A DNA stretch of 64,000 nucleotides from Trueperaceae bacterium (GTDB lineage: Bacteria > Deinococcota > Deinococci > Deinococcales > Trueperaceae). Location of the stretch: assembly GCA_020354625.1 (NCBI GenBank), contig CP070651.1, positions 3,749,587 to 3,813,586 on the forward strand, written 5' to 3'. The notes under the pieces are model-generated. The model worked only from the letters and a program-made list of their open reading frames with translations, ran no database searches and had not been told where the DNA came from. Below, one piece after another: positions 51,335-60,085 of this stretch. The position numbers and the translations under genes are program-made. Position 1 is the stretch's first letter. Every line of letters begins with the position of its first letter.

Positions 51335-53155
51335 GTGTCATTCTCAACACTCGCCGGCGAAGGCGTTTCCAGCAAGCGGGAGTTCAGGGTAGCTGATGAG
51401 TACCCCTATGACCGATCCAGCCCCCTGCGTTGGATCGTTTCGCACCTCCTTCGCTACAAGCTGCTCCTGGCAACCTTTGTCGTTTCGGCTTCGCTCACCA
51501 ACATCTTCGTTTCAGCCATACCACGGATGACGGGCCTCGCCTTCGACGAAGTCTTGAAATCCGATCCGAGTACCCGCAACCTGCTCCTCATCGCTCTCGC
51601 CATCCTCGCCACCGTTTTGGTACGCGGTGTTGTCGACCTGGCCAACTCATTCTCTATCGAAACGATCGCCCAGCGGCTCGAGCGCGATGCCCGCGAAGAG
51701 CTCGCGATCAGCCTCCTCGGCAAGAGCCAAACCTTTCACAACCGCCAACGAGTCGGCGATATCATGGCCCGGGCCACCAACGATATCCGCCAACTCAACC
51801 CCATGATGAACCCCGGCGTAGCGCTCATCAGCGAATCTCTGGTAGGGATCGTAGTGCCGCTCATCTTCATCGCTTCGATCCGCTTCGAACTCCTTTTGGC
51901 CCCTGGCCTCTTCATCGTCGCTTTCGGCTTCGCCTTGCGACACTATATGAGGCAGCTCAACCCGGTCTCCGGAGCCATGCGCCACCAGTTTGGGGTGATG
52001 AACGCTGGGCTCACCGAAACCATCCTCGGGATCGAAGTGGTCAAAGCGAGTGCTCAAGAAGCTCAGGAGCAAAAGAAGTTCTTCCGAAACGCCCGTGGCT
52101 ACCGCGACTACTTCGTCAAACAGGGGAGGATCCAAGCCCGTTATCTCCCCCTGCTGCTCCTCGGGATCGCCTTGAGCGGCGCTTTCGCCCACGGCCTGTA
52201 TCTGCTCTCGAGAGGTGAGCTGTCAGTGGGCTCGCTGGTCGCCTATATGGGTCTTATGGGCGTACTGCGCTTCCCAGCCTTTATTTCGATCTTCACCTTT
52301 TCGCTGGTCCAACTCGGTCTCGCCGGGGCCAGGCGCATCCTATCGCTGATCGAAGAGGAGACAGAGCTCGATGAAAATCGTGCAGGGCACGCGGCCACCA
52401 TTCGAGGCGAGATCGTGTTCGATCAGGTGAGTTTCGTTCACGAAGATGATCTCACCCAGAGGCGTGAAGGTCCAGCCGCCGCCTTGCGCAACATCTCTTT
52501 TAAGGTCGAACCGGGAACGACACTCGCCATCGTAGGGCAGACGGGCTCAGGCAAGAGCACCCTTACCAAATTGGTGAACCGCATCTACGACGTCAGCGAG
52601 GGGAAGATCCTCATCGATGGCGTCGATGTTCGCGATTGGCAACTCGAGGTGCTCCGCTCCCAGATCTCCGTTATCGAACAAGACGTATTCCTCTTCTCGC
52701 GTAGCATCGCCGAGAATATCGCCTTCGGCTTGGGACAGGCGGCTGATCTACAAGCGGTCAAGCAGGCGGCACAAGCTGCCCAGGCCCACACGTTTATCGA
52801 AGATTTCCGAGATGGCTACGACACCGTGATCGGTGAACGCGGCTTGACGCTCTCCGGAGGCCAGCGCCAACGCATCGCCATCGCCCGGGCCCTGCTCACC
52901 GATCCCCATATCTTGATCCTCGACGACTCTACCAGCGCCATCGACAGCGCCACCGAAGACCAGATCCAACAAGCGATCAACCGAGTGCTCGAGGGTCGTA
53001 CCACTCTGCTGATCACCCACCGTCTCTCCCAAATCCGCCGTGCGGACAAGATTTTGGTCTTGCACCACGGCAGCATTATCGATCAAGGCAGCCACGAGGA
53101 ACTGCTCGAGCGCTGCAGTCTCTACCAGCGCATCTTTGCCCGCCATGAGGAATAG
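51335..53155 (+). CDS. ABC exporter half-transporter, subunit with degenerate ATPase site
   Basis: A 606-residue type IV ABC exporter: six membrane helices (residues 35-310) and a nucleotide-binding domain. Walker A is GQTGSGKSTLTK, the signature LTLSGGQRQRIAIARA is canonical, but Walker B reads LILDDSTSAID with Asp in place of the catalytic Glu. This is the mark of the degenerate half of heterodimeric exporters such as TmrAB or BmrCD. GTG start behind GGAGGAAGG. The partner follows 98 bases downstream. Export of a lipid, drug or peptide is possible. Confidence 0.93.
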   Translation: MSFSTLAGEGVSSKREFRVADEYPYDRSSPLRWIVSHLLRYKLLLATFVVSASLTNIFVSAIPRMTGLAFDEVLKSDPSTRNLLLIALAILATVLVRGVVDLANSFSIETIAQRLERDAREELAISLLGKSQTFHNRQRVGDIMARATNDIRQLNPMMNPGVALISESLVGIVVPLIFIASIRFELLLAPGLFIVAFGFALRHYMRQLNPVSGAMRHQFGVMNAGLTETILGIEVVKASAQEAQEQKKFFRNARGYRDYFVKQGRIQARYLPLLLLGIALSGAFAHGLYLLSRGELSVGSLVAYMGLMGVLRFPAFISIFTFSLVQLGLAGARRILSLIEEETELDENRAGHAATIRGEIVFDQVSFVHEDDLTQRREGPAAALRNISFKVEPGTTLAIVGQTGSGKSTLTKLVNRIYDVSEGKILIDGVDVRDWQLEVLRSQISVIEQDVFLFSRSIAENIAFGLGQAADLQAVKQAAQAAQAHTFIEDFRDGYDTVIGERGLTLSGGQRQRIAIARALLTDPHILILDDSTSAIDSATEDQIQQAINRVLEGRTTLLITHRLSQIRRADKILVLHHGSIIDQGSHEELLERCSLYQRIFARHEE

Positions 53156-53252
53156 GCGATCATGAGGCCCAGAAATGCGTCTTATCCCCCCCTCAGCAAC
53201 GTTCGAATAAGGGCACCGAAACCGTACCGAAAGGTGCTCGAAGGAGGTCTCC

Positions 53253-55094
53253 ATGGGCTTTGTCATGGAAGGCTTGGCGGCTGAGTCCTACGACCGGTCA
53301 TACTCTGACAGCGACCTCGTCAGGCGCATCCTCCGCTACTTCCGACCACACCTACGCATCATGGTCCTCGTAGCCGCGATGATCTTTTTGAACTCGGCGA
53401 TGGACGCAGCCCTCCCGCTACTGATCGCGCGCAGTATCGACCGGTTGGCTGCCGCCAAAGCCGATGCCGACCTCTGGCGAAACGCCGCCCCCTTGATCGC
53501 AGCCATCTTGGGGGCCGGTGTGCTCTCTTGGACGTTCAACTTCTTCCGGCAGTGGTACACCGCCCGCACGGTCGGTGATGTGGTTCTGAAGCTGCGCCAA
53601 GATGCCTTCGACGCAGTTTTGGAACGCGATATGTCTTTTTACGATGAATCGCCGACCGGCAAGATCGTCAGCCGCGTCAGCTCAGATACCCAAGATTTCG
53701 CCACGGTGGTCACCTTGACGCTCAACCTGATGAGCCAACTGCTATTGGTCATCATCATCGCAACCATTCTCTTTTTCATCGACGTGCGCCTGGCGCTCAT
53801 CGCACTTCTCATCTCCCCGTTCATCGTAATGGCAGCGCTCGCCTTTCGCCGAATCGCCCGCTTCACCACGCAGCAGTCACGGCGCGTGCTGGCCAAAGTG
53901 AATGCCAACGTGCAAGAGTCGGTGGCAGGGATCTCCGTAGCCAAAACGTTCCGGCAAGAGTGGAAGATCTACCATCAGTTTCACGAGGTCAATGCTCAAG
54001 CTTACCGCGTCAACTTACGCCAAGGGCTCGTGTTCAGCTCGATCTTCCCAATTCTCGGGACGATTGCCGGCGTAGGGACGGCTCTCATCGTCTACTTCGG
54101 CGGCCTGAACATCCTCAGCGGCCAGGTGACGCCTGGGGAGTGGTTCTTATTTGTCGAGAGCATCAACCTCTTCTGGTTTCCCCTTACGAGCATCGCTTCG
54201 TTTTGGAGTCAATTCCAACTCGGCCTTTCGGCCAGCGAACGCGTTTTTGCCCTGATCGATGCAGAACCGAGAGTGCTGCAACATAGCAACGCGCCGGCAC
54301 CCGAATTGGCGGGACGAATCGAGTTCAAAGGCGTCGACTTCCGCTACAGTGAGCAGGAGCAAGTCCTCCTCGGATTCGACCTGGTCATCCCAGCTGGTGA
54401 AACGGTAGCCCTCGTCGGTCACACCGGCGCAGGAAAATCGAGTCTTGCCAAACTGGTTGCGCGCTTCTACGAGTTTCAGGGGGGCGAGCTCCTCATCGAC
54501 AGCCGTGACATCCGCAGCTTCGATCTCAGCAGTTACCGGCGTCAACTGGGCGTCGTGCAACAGACACCTTTCCTCTTCGCAGGTACGGTGCGTGAGAACA
54601 TCCGCTACGGCCAACCTCGAGCCGAAGATGACCAGGTACTCGCAGTTGCTCGTCGTATCGGTGGCGGTGACTGGCTCGAGGCCTTGCAGCAAGGACTCGA
54701 CACGGTGGTGGGTGAGGAAGGGAAGGGAATCTCGATGGGACAACGTCAACTGGTGGCTCTGAGCCGTGTCCTATTACAAGATCCCGGTATCGTTATCCTC
54801 GACGAGGCAACCGCCAGCGTCGATCCCCTGACAGAAGCGCAGATCCAAGAGGGATTGGAAGAGGTGCTAAAGAGTCGAACTGCCATGGTGATCGCCCACC
54901 GGCTCTCCACCATCAAGGCAGCCGATAGGATCGTCGTCTTGCGTCAGGGCAACATCATCGAAACAGGTAACCACCACTCACTGATGGCGCAAGGGGGACA
55001 CTACGCCGAACTGTACAACACCTACTACCGCCACCAATCGCTCGACTACGATCCGGAAACCTTGACGCCCCCACCGAAAACCTCACCCGCTTGA
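53253..55094 (+). CDS. ABC exporter half-transporter, catalytic subunit
   Basis: A 613-residue partner exporter with six membrane helices (residues 25-320). Walker A is GHTGAGKSSLAK and Walker B IVILDEATASVD with the catalytic Glu, while the signature is changed to GISMGQRQLVALSR instead of LSGGQ. This is the exact mirror of the first subunit: its weak signature faces the degenerate Walker site of the partner. AAGGAGGT precedes the ATG. Together they form a heterodimer with one active site. Confidence 0.93.
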   Translation: MGFVMEGLAAESYDRSYSDSDLVRRILRYFRPHLRIMVLVAAMIFLNSAMDAALPLLIARSIDRLAAAKADADLWRNAAPLIAAILGAGVLSWTFNFFRQWYTARTVGDVVLKLRQDAFDAVLERDMSFYDESPTGKIVSRVSSDTQDFATVVTLTLNLMSQLLLVIIIATILFFIDVRLALIALLISPFIVMAALAFRRIARFTTQQSRRVLAKVNANVQESVAGISVAKTFRQEWKIYHQFHEVNAQAYRVNLRQGLVFSSIFPILGTIAGVGTALIVYFGGLNILSGQVTPGEWFLFVESINLFWFPLTSIASFWSQFQLGLSASERVFALIDAEPRVLQHSNAPAPELAGRIEFKGVDFRYSEQEQVLLGFDLVIPAGETVALVGHTGAGKSSLAKLVARFYEFQGGELLIDSRDIRSFDLSSYRRQLGVVQQTPFLFAGTVRENIRYGQPRAEDDQVLAVARRIGGGDWLEALQQGLDTVVGEEGKGISMGQRQLVALSRVLLQDPGIVILDEATASVDPLTEAQIQEGLEEVLKSRTAMVIAHRLSTIKAADRIVVLRQGNIIETGNHHSLMAQGGHYAELYNTYYRHQSLDYDPETLTPPPKTSPA

Positions 55095-55131
55095 GAACGT
55101 GGGCGGAGCCGCACGGTGGAAGGGAGCGGAA

Positions 55132-56319
55132 TTGACAGACTTCAACGCCCTTCTCACCATCTTGTCGGTACCGCGCGCTAACGGCTCGCGAGCGCTGAGA
55201 GCGACCTGCCTGGCCCTCTGTAACTGGCTATCAGAGCGTGACATCCGATACCGCCTCCAGAAGATTCGCTATTTTCCGTTCTATTTTGAAGCGCTCGGTG
55301 CCGGCCTGCTCATCTCCCAAGCGGTTTTGGCCCTCGCTGTCTGGTCGGGTTGGGGGTTGACGACGCTCCTGACTGCAGCCGTCACGCTTGTGCTCGCCGT
55401 CGCCGAGGGAGTGGGTTGGTCCCCGCTCTCGAAAGTACGCCTCGGACCGGGCACAAATATCGTCATCGAATTGCCAGTGCCCAATGCCACCCAAGAACTC
55501 GTCTTGAGCGCTCACTACGACAGCAAAACAGAGCTTTTGGACCATGTGAGGCGGACCGTGCTGTTCCGGTATCTTCCACTCGGGCTCGTAGTCACCTTCG
55601 TCATGGGACTGATCGGAGTGATCTACTGGCAAGTGCCCACGGTTCCTCCTGCTTTCCACGTCTCTCTCGACGCTTTCGGACGGTTGCTTACCATCCCCCA
55701 ACTCCTGTTGATGGGGGGCTTGGGAGTGAACTTCGCCTTCGGGCGCCTGACCGAGCAGAGTTCGGGAGCGGTCGATAACGGGGCCGCTTGCGCGATCCTA
55801 CTCGCCCTTGCAGAACGCATCGATCACAACGTACATCCACTTCAGCAAACCTCGGTGACGATCTGCCTCTTCACAGGTGAAGAGGCCTTGGCCCAGGGGT
55901 CGAGCGCCTACGTGCAAAGCCGCACCTGGCCGCTTGACACCGTCGCCCTCAACCTCGAGATCATGGGCCAGAATGGGGACTACCTCCTAGCCGAAAAGCT
56001 AGCCAGTCCCTTGCGGAGCTACCCCGTCCCGGCCTGGCTCAATACCGCTATCGACAGCGACATCACCAACCTAACAGGGCGTACGGTTCACAGGCAGGCG
56101 CTTCCGATCGTCACCGATTCCGTCCCATTCTTGAAGGCTGGAATCGCCGCCACAACGCTCTTCAGCCTCGACCAGACACACGGTGCCGGCGGTATGCACC
56201 GCCCTACAGACAGTGTGGAGCGCGTGAACATAGAGCGACTCGACGAGGCTGTTACGCTTCTCCTTGCCGTTGCACAGCACTATGACCACGGTTTGGGGTT
56301 TAGACTAGGCTTGGACTAG
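55132..56319 (+). CDS. Membrane-anchored M28-family metallopeptidase
   Basis: A 395-residue peptidase with two hydrophobic regions before the catalytic core (GAGLLISQAVLALAVWSGWG to LVLAVAEGVGW) and one inserted pair between the first and second metal motifs. Zinc motifs of M28 are in order: LSAHYDSK, SGAVDNGAACAI, LFTGEEALAQGS, LNLEIMG and the late His in THGAGGMHRPTD. TTG at 55132 behind AGGGAGCGGA is the likely start; a GTG at 55099 is the alternative. It lies 38 bases after the exporter gene and would act as an aminopeptidase at the membrane, perhaps on an exported product. Confidence 0.85.
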   Translation: MTDFNALLTILSVPRANGSRALRATCLALCNWLSERDIRYRLQKIRYFPFYFEALGAGLLISQAVLALAVWSGWGLTTLLTAAVTLVLAVAEGVGWSPLSKVRLGPGTNIVIELPVPNATQELVLSAHYDSKTELLDHVRRTVLFRYLPLGLVVTFVMGLIGVIYWQVPTVPPAFHVSLDAFGRLLTIPQLLLMGGLGVNFAFGRLTEQSSGAVDNGAACAILLALAERIDHNVHPLQQTSVTICLFTGEEALAQGSSAYVQSRTWPLDTVALNLEIMGQNGDYLLAEKLASPLRSYPVPAWLNTAIDSDITNLTGRTVHRQALPIVTDSVPFLKAGIAATTLFSLDQTHGAGGMHRPTDSVERVNIERLDEAVTLLLAVAQHYDHGLGFRLGLD

Positions 56320-56359
56320 AGGTAGGCAAAATCGTGTAGCGTGTAGCGAGGAGACCACA

Positions 56360-58456
56360 ATGATGACTAAACCGTCTTTGACAGCTCACCATATCCGGTG
56401 GTTGCTGCCACTCGTGCTCTTCTGTCTGTCGCCATACGTGTCAGCACAGGTGCGCTCGGGAGGAATCGAATTCAATTTCCACATCTTACCGGTCGTGGAT
56501 GTGCTGCCAGCAGATGACGAGAGCGAGACCACCATCATCGCGATCCTCTCTAGCAGAGATGGCTTCCCCATCGACGATGAGGAGATCCGCTTCGTGGTTC
56601 GCGAGGGTTTGGGTTACCTCGGCGACCGTAGTGTAGACGAACTCGCTGCAGAAGGAGAAGCCCTCGGAAACGGGATCTACGCGACGAGGTTTCGAACCGG
56701 GGACGTCGATGGTCCTGTAACCGTCGCTGCTCTGTGGGTCAGCTCGACCGAGACCGAGTTGCCAGAAGTAACCACCACCATCGAGCTCGTCTCTGCCGGA
56801 GATCTAACCATCGAGGTGGACGACGACAACCTACTCCCTGACGAAGACGATGAGGCGACCATCGTCGCCTATGTGCTCGACGGGCTCAACCGACCTGTCG
56901 ACGATGCGGAAGTGACCTTTCGGCTCATCGAAGGCTCGGGCAGGCTTCAGGTGATGGACAGCCAGGGGAGCGTCGGTCGCTATGCGGCCGTCTTCCGGCC
57001 GACCGGCACGCCGGGGCGTGCTGTGGTAGAAGTCGCACTTCCCGAAGTGTCCGACGTACTCAGGGAGCGCGTCACCATCGGAGTCCTGGAGGTTGCGGAG
57101 CTCGAGACGATCGTATTCCCCGATCACGTAGCTGTTCGCCAGGAGAATCGACGGGCAGAATTTCTGAATACAGCCACGATCTTGGTCGCTGTGAGGAATA
57201 GCGATGGCGAGCTTGTCCGCGGCCTCGATCCCGAAGACCTCATCGCACAAGTGGTCGCCGGCCCCGGTGAGATCACCAACGAAGCCAGCGAGATCAAACT
57301 TGCAAGCGGTCGTGGCTCGGGAGTCTACAGCTTTGCCTTCACCGCATCCGACCTCAAAGGCTCTTCAACGATTCGTATCGTGCCCCTGCAAAACCCTGCT
57401 TCGACGAGTACCGTCTCGATCCGCACCGTGACCGAGGTGGGAGAGGGAGATGTCAGCGACATCTTCATGGCAGCGTTTGCAGACGAGCCCTTCCAGGCAA
57501 GTCGCGAAGAGGAAGTTCTCATCGTCACCATGGCGTCTGACCGGCGCGGCAACCCCGTGGCGGGGCTCGATCCGGAGTTCAGGATCATCAGGGGCCAGGG
57601 GACGCTTAGCCGCCAAGACCGAGAGCTAGACAGCGAAGTGTCGGGCATCCAAGGTACGGGTATCTACCTCACCACCCTGAACACCGGCCTCGTGGGGGTA
57701 GATAGCGTCAGCGAGGTACGGTCGCTCTTCAGCACCGATCGAGGTGATTTGAGAACGCAGAGCGTGGGCGTCTTCCTCGGGGCGATCAACGAACCCCGGG
57801 TCATCGTCTTTCCACCCAAAGTCTCATCCGAACACGAAGCCGTTGCGGTTATCGACATCTTCGATACCGACACGCGCAGTACCTCCCTTAGGGATAGAAA
57901 CTATCAGATCGACCTAGATGGTGGGGCAACGGGTCTGATCGAAGAACCCAGCAATAACGGCCGTTTTCCAGATCTGGTCTCAGGCGACAACATTAGCTCC
58001 GCTCTTTTCGAGGTCGACGAGGCTTCGGGGGACAATCAGGTCGTGCGGCTCTCGGTACTCGACCTCGATGCGCCTGGATATCCATTTGCGCTGAGCAGCT
58101 TCACGATCGGTCAGGCAATCGACCTCTCCGTCTTCGCCTCACCCGAATCAGCGGAACGTGGAGAACTCGTCGAGATCATCGCTTTTGTCAAAGACGAATT
58201 TGGTAATCCAGCGGTCGATCACGAGCTCGTCCTCACGGTCGAGAGTGGGGGTGCCTTGGTTCAGAACAGCGGCAGGATGAGCGATAGCGGAGGTCAGGTC
58301 TCGGATTTCGAAGATCCCTATGCGGACGACGGCATGTACATAGGGGCGATCGAGGTTCTCGGCGCCAGCACCAATCCGATCAGGATACGCATCACCGATA
58401 CAACCCCTGCGAGCCAACCGACCGCAACGGTCACCATCAACGACATCGGACGGTAG
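56360..58456 (+). CDS. Secreted multi-Ig-domain (invasin/Big-like) protein, paralogue 2
   Basis: A 698-residue exported protein, collinear with the one at 49040 over its full length. Signal peptide: HHIRWLLPLVLFCLSPYVSA then QVRS. Domain marks: DDESETTIIAILSSRDGFPI, ATIVAYVLDGLNRPVDDAEV, ILVAVRNSDGELVRGLDP, ASDRRGNPVAGLDPEFRI and EIIAFVKDEFGNPAVDHELV, closing with DFEDPYADDGMYIGAIEVLG. It is more acidic than paralogue 1. Two ATGs at the start. The duplicated pair encloses the exporter and peptidase genes. Confidence 0.8.
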   Translation: MMTKPSLTAHHIRWLLPLVLFCLSPYVSAQVRSGGIEFNFHILPVVDVLPADDESETTIIAILSSRDGFPIDDEEIRFVVREGLGYLGDRSVDELAAEGEALGNGIYATRFRTGDVDGPVTVAALWVSSTETELPEVTTTIELVSAGDLTIEVDDDNLLPDEDDEATIVAYVLDGLNRPVDDAEVTFRLIEGSGRLQVMDSQGSVGRYAAVFRPTGTPGRAVVEVALPEVSDVLRERVTIGVLEVAELETIVFPDHVAVRQENRRAEFLNTATILVAVRNSDGELVRGLDPEDLIAQVVAGPGEITNEASEIKLASGRGSGVYSFAFTASDLKGSSTIRIVPLQNPASTSTVSIRTVTEVGEGDVSDIFMAAFADEPFQASREEEVLIVTMASDRRGNPVAGLDPEFRIIRGQGTLSRQDRELDSEVSGIQGTGIYLTTLNTGLVGVDSVSEVRSLFSTDRGDLRTQSVGVFLGAINEPRVIVFPPKVSSEHEAVAVIDIFDTDTRSTSLRDRNYQIDLDGGATGLIEEPSNNGRFPDLVSGDNISSALFEVDEASGDNQVVRLSVLDLDAPGYPFALSSFTIGQAIDLSVFASPESAERGELVEIIAFVKDEFGNPAVDHELVLTVESGGALVQNSGRMSDSGGQVSDFEDPYADDGMYIGAIEVLGASTNPIRIRITDTTPASQPTATVTINDIGR

Positions 58457-58514
58457 CGAGCTTCTCTTTAGACCCCAAGACTCCTAGCCGAAAGCGGCAG
58501 AGAGAGGTGTCTTT

Positions 58515-60011
58515 ATGCAGTTGAAGGAGTACTCGATCACGGAACTGCAGGATCAGATGGAACAGGCCGAGCTGACAGCTGCCGAACTCAGCGAGGCCTT
58601 CTTGCAGCGTATCGACGAGATCGACAGAGCAGGACCCACCTTGCGCTCGGTGATCGAAGTCAACCCCGATGCCATCGCGATCGCGGATAAGCTCGATCAG
58701 GAACGCCGGACGCAAGGTCCCCGTGGTCCTTTGCACGGCGTACCGATCTTGGTCAAAGACAACATCGATAGCGCCGACCGCATGATGACCACGGCGGGTT
58801 CGCTGGCGCTCGAAGGCAATATCGCCCCCCGCGACGCCTTTGTGGTCGAGAAACTACGTCAGGCCGGGGCGGTACTCTTGGGCAAGACCAATTTGAGCGA
58901 GTGGGCTTACTTTCGCTCTACTCGCGGCTGTAGCGGCTGGAGCAGCCGGGGCGGCCAGGTTCGTAATCCATACGCTCTGGATCGGAACCCGTGCGGCTCG
59001 AGCTCGGGATCGGGCGTGGCGGTCGCCGCCAATCTCTGCACGGCGTCGATCGGCACCGAGACGGACGGCTCGATCGTCTGCCCCTCTTCCACAAACGGCA
59101 TCGTGGGCATCAAACCGACCATCGGGCTGGTGAGCCGCTCGGGAATCGTACCGATCGCCCACTCACAAGATACGGCCGGGCCGATGGCGCGTTCTGTCTC
59201 CGACGTCGCCGCGGTGTTGACCGCCCTTGTCGGTTACGACGCCCGCGACCCCATCACACGCGAAGGCGTCGGCAAAGAAGCAGCAGATTACTGCCAATAT
59301 CTCGATCCGGATGGCCTCAAAGGTGCTCGCCTAGGCGTTGCCCGCAACTACTTCGATCGGCATGAAAAGGCAGATGCAATCATCGAAGATGCCATCGAAG
59401 AACTCAAGAGCCTTGGAGCGATCATCGTCGATCCCGTCGACTTCAGCTCGCTCGGACTCTTTATCGAACCCGAGTTCGAGCTGCTGCTCTACGAGTTCAA
59501 GGCCGACCTCAACAACTACCTTGCCGACCATCCCAAGGCCAAGGTCAGAAGCCTCGAGGACGTTATCTCTTTCAACAGGGCAAATGCCGAGGTCATGATG
59601 CCCTACTTCCGACAAGAGTTGCTCGAGCTCGCCCAGAGCAAGGGCGATTTGAAAGAGGAGGCATACCTGGAGGCTAAAAGGGAGTGCCTGCGCTTATCGC
59701 GTACAGAAGGTATCGATAAGGCGGTTCGCGAGCACCATCTCGACGCGATCATCGCACCTACCAACGGTCCCGCATGGTCGATCGATCCGATCGTAGGGGA
59801 TCACATCCTAGGTGGCTGCTCATCCCCCGCTGCCATGGCGGGTTACCCCCACATCACCGTCCCGGCCGGTTACGCCTACGGACTCCCCATAGGCCTATCG
59901 TTTTTCTCGAGCGCATACCAGGAAGGGAAGCTCATCCGGTACGCTTATGCTTTCGAACAGGCGACCCGCGTAAGGCGACCGCCGAGCTTTGCCGAGCACG
60001 CGGAAGCATAA
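58515..60011 (+). CDS. Amidase-signature-family hydrolase
   Basis: A 498-residue cytoplasmic amidase. The catalytic triad of the family is visible: Lys in VPILVKDNID, the cis-Ser in NPCGSSSGSGVAVAANL and the nucleophile Ser in GTETDGSIVCPSSTNG. Residues NGIVGIKPTIGLVSRSG and the C-terminal GYPHITVPAGYAYGLPIGLS match the longer amidases near peptide amidase or indoleacetamide hydrolase. GAGGTG lies before the ATG at 58515. The substrate is unknown; it may be transcribed with the Ig-protein gene 58 bases upstream. Confidence 0.93.
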   Translation: MQLKEYSITELQDQMEQAELTAAELSEAFLQRIDEIDRAGPTLRSVIEVNPDAIAIADKLDQERRTQGPRGPLHGVPILVKDNIDSADRMMTTAGSLALEGNIAPRDAFVVEKLRQAGAVLLGKTNLSEWAYFRSTRGCSGWSSRGGQVRNPYALDRNPCGSSSGSGVAVAANLCTASIGTETDGSIVCPSSTNGIVGIKPTIGLVSRSGIVPIAHSQDTAGPMARSVSDVAAVLTALVGYDARDPITREGVGKEAADYCQYLDPDGLKGARLGVARNYFDRHEKADAIIEDAIEELKSLGAIIVDPVDFSSLGLFIEPEFELLLYEFKADLNNYLADHPKAKVRSLEDVISFNRANAEVMMPYFRQELLELAQSKGDLKEEAYLEAKRECLRLSRTEGIDKAVREHHLDAIIAPTNGPAWSIDPIVGDHILGGCSSPAAMAGYPHITVPAGYAYGLPIGLSFFSSAYQEGKLIRYAYAFEQATRVRRPPSFAEHAEA

Positions 60012-60085
60012 GACCTCTCTGCGCCACGCTTGGAGCAGGTTGGTAGAAAAAACCTATCTGCGGTCAGAAAGATCTAAACTGTGTC

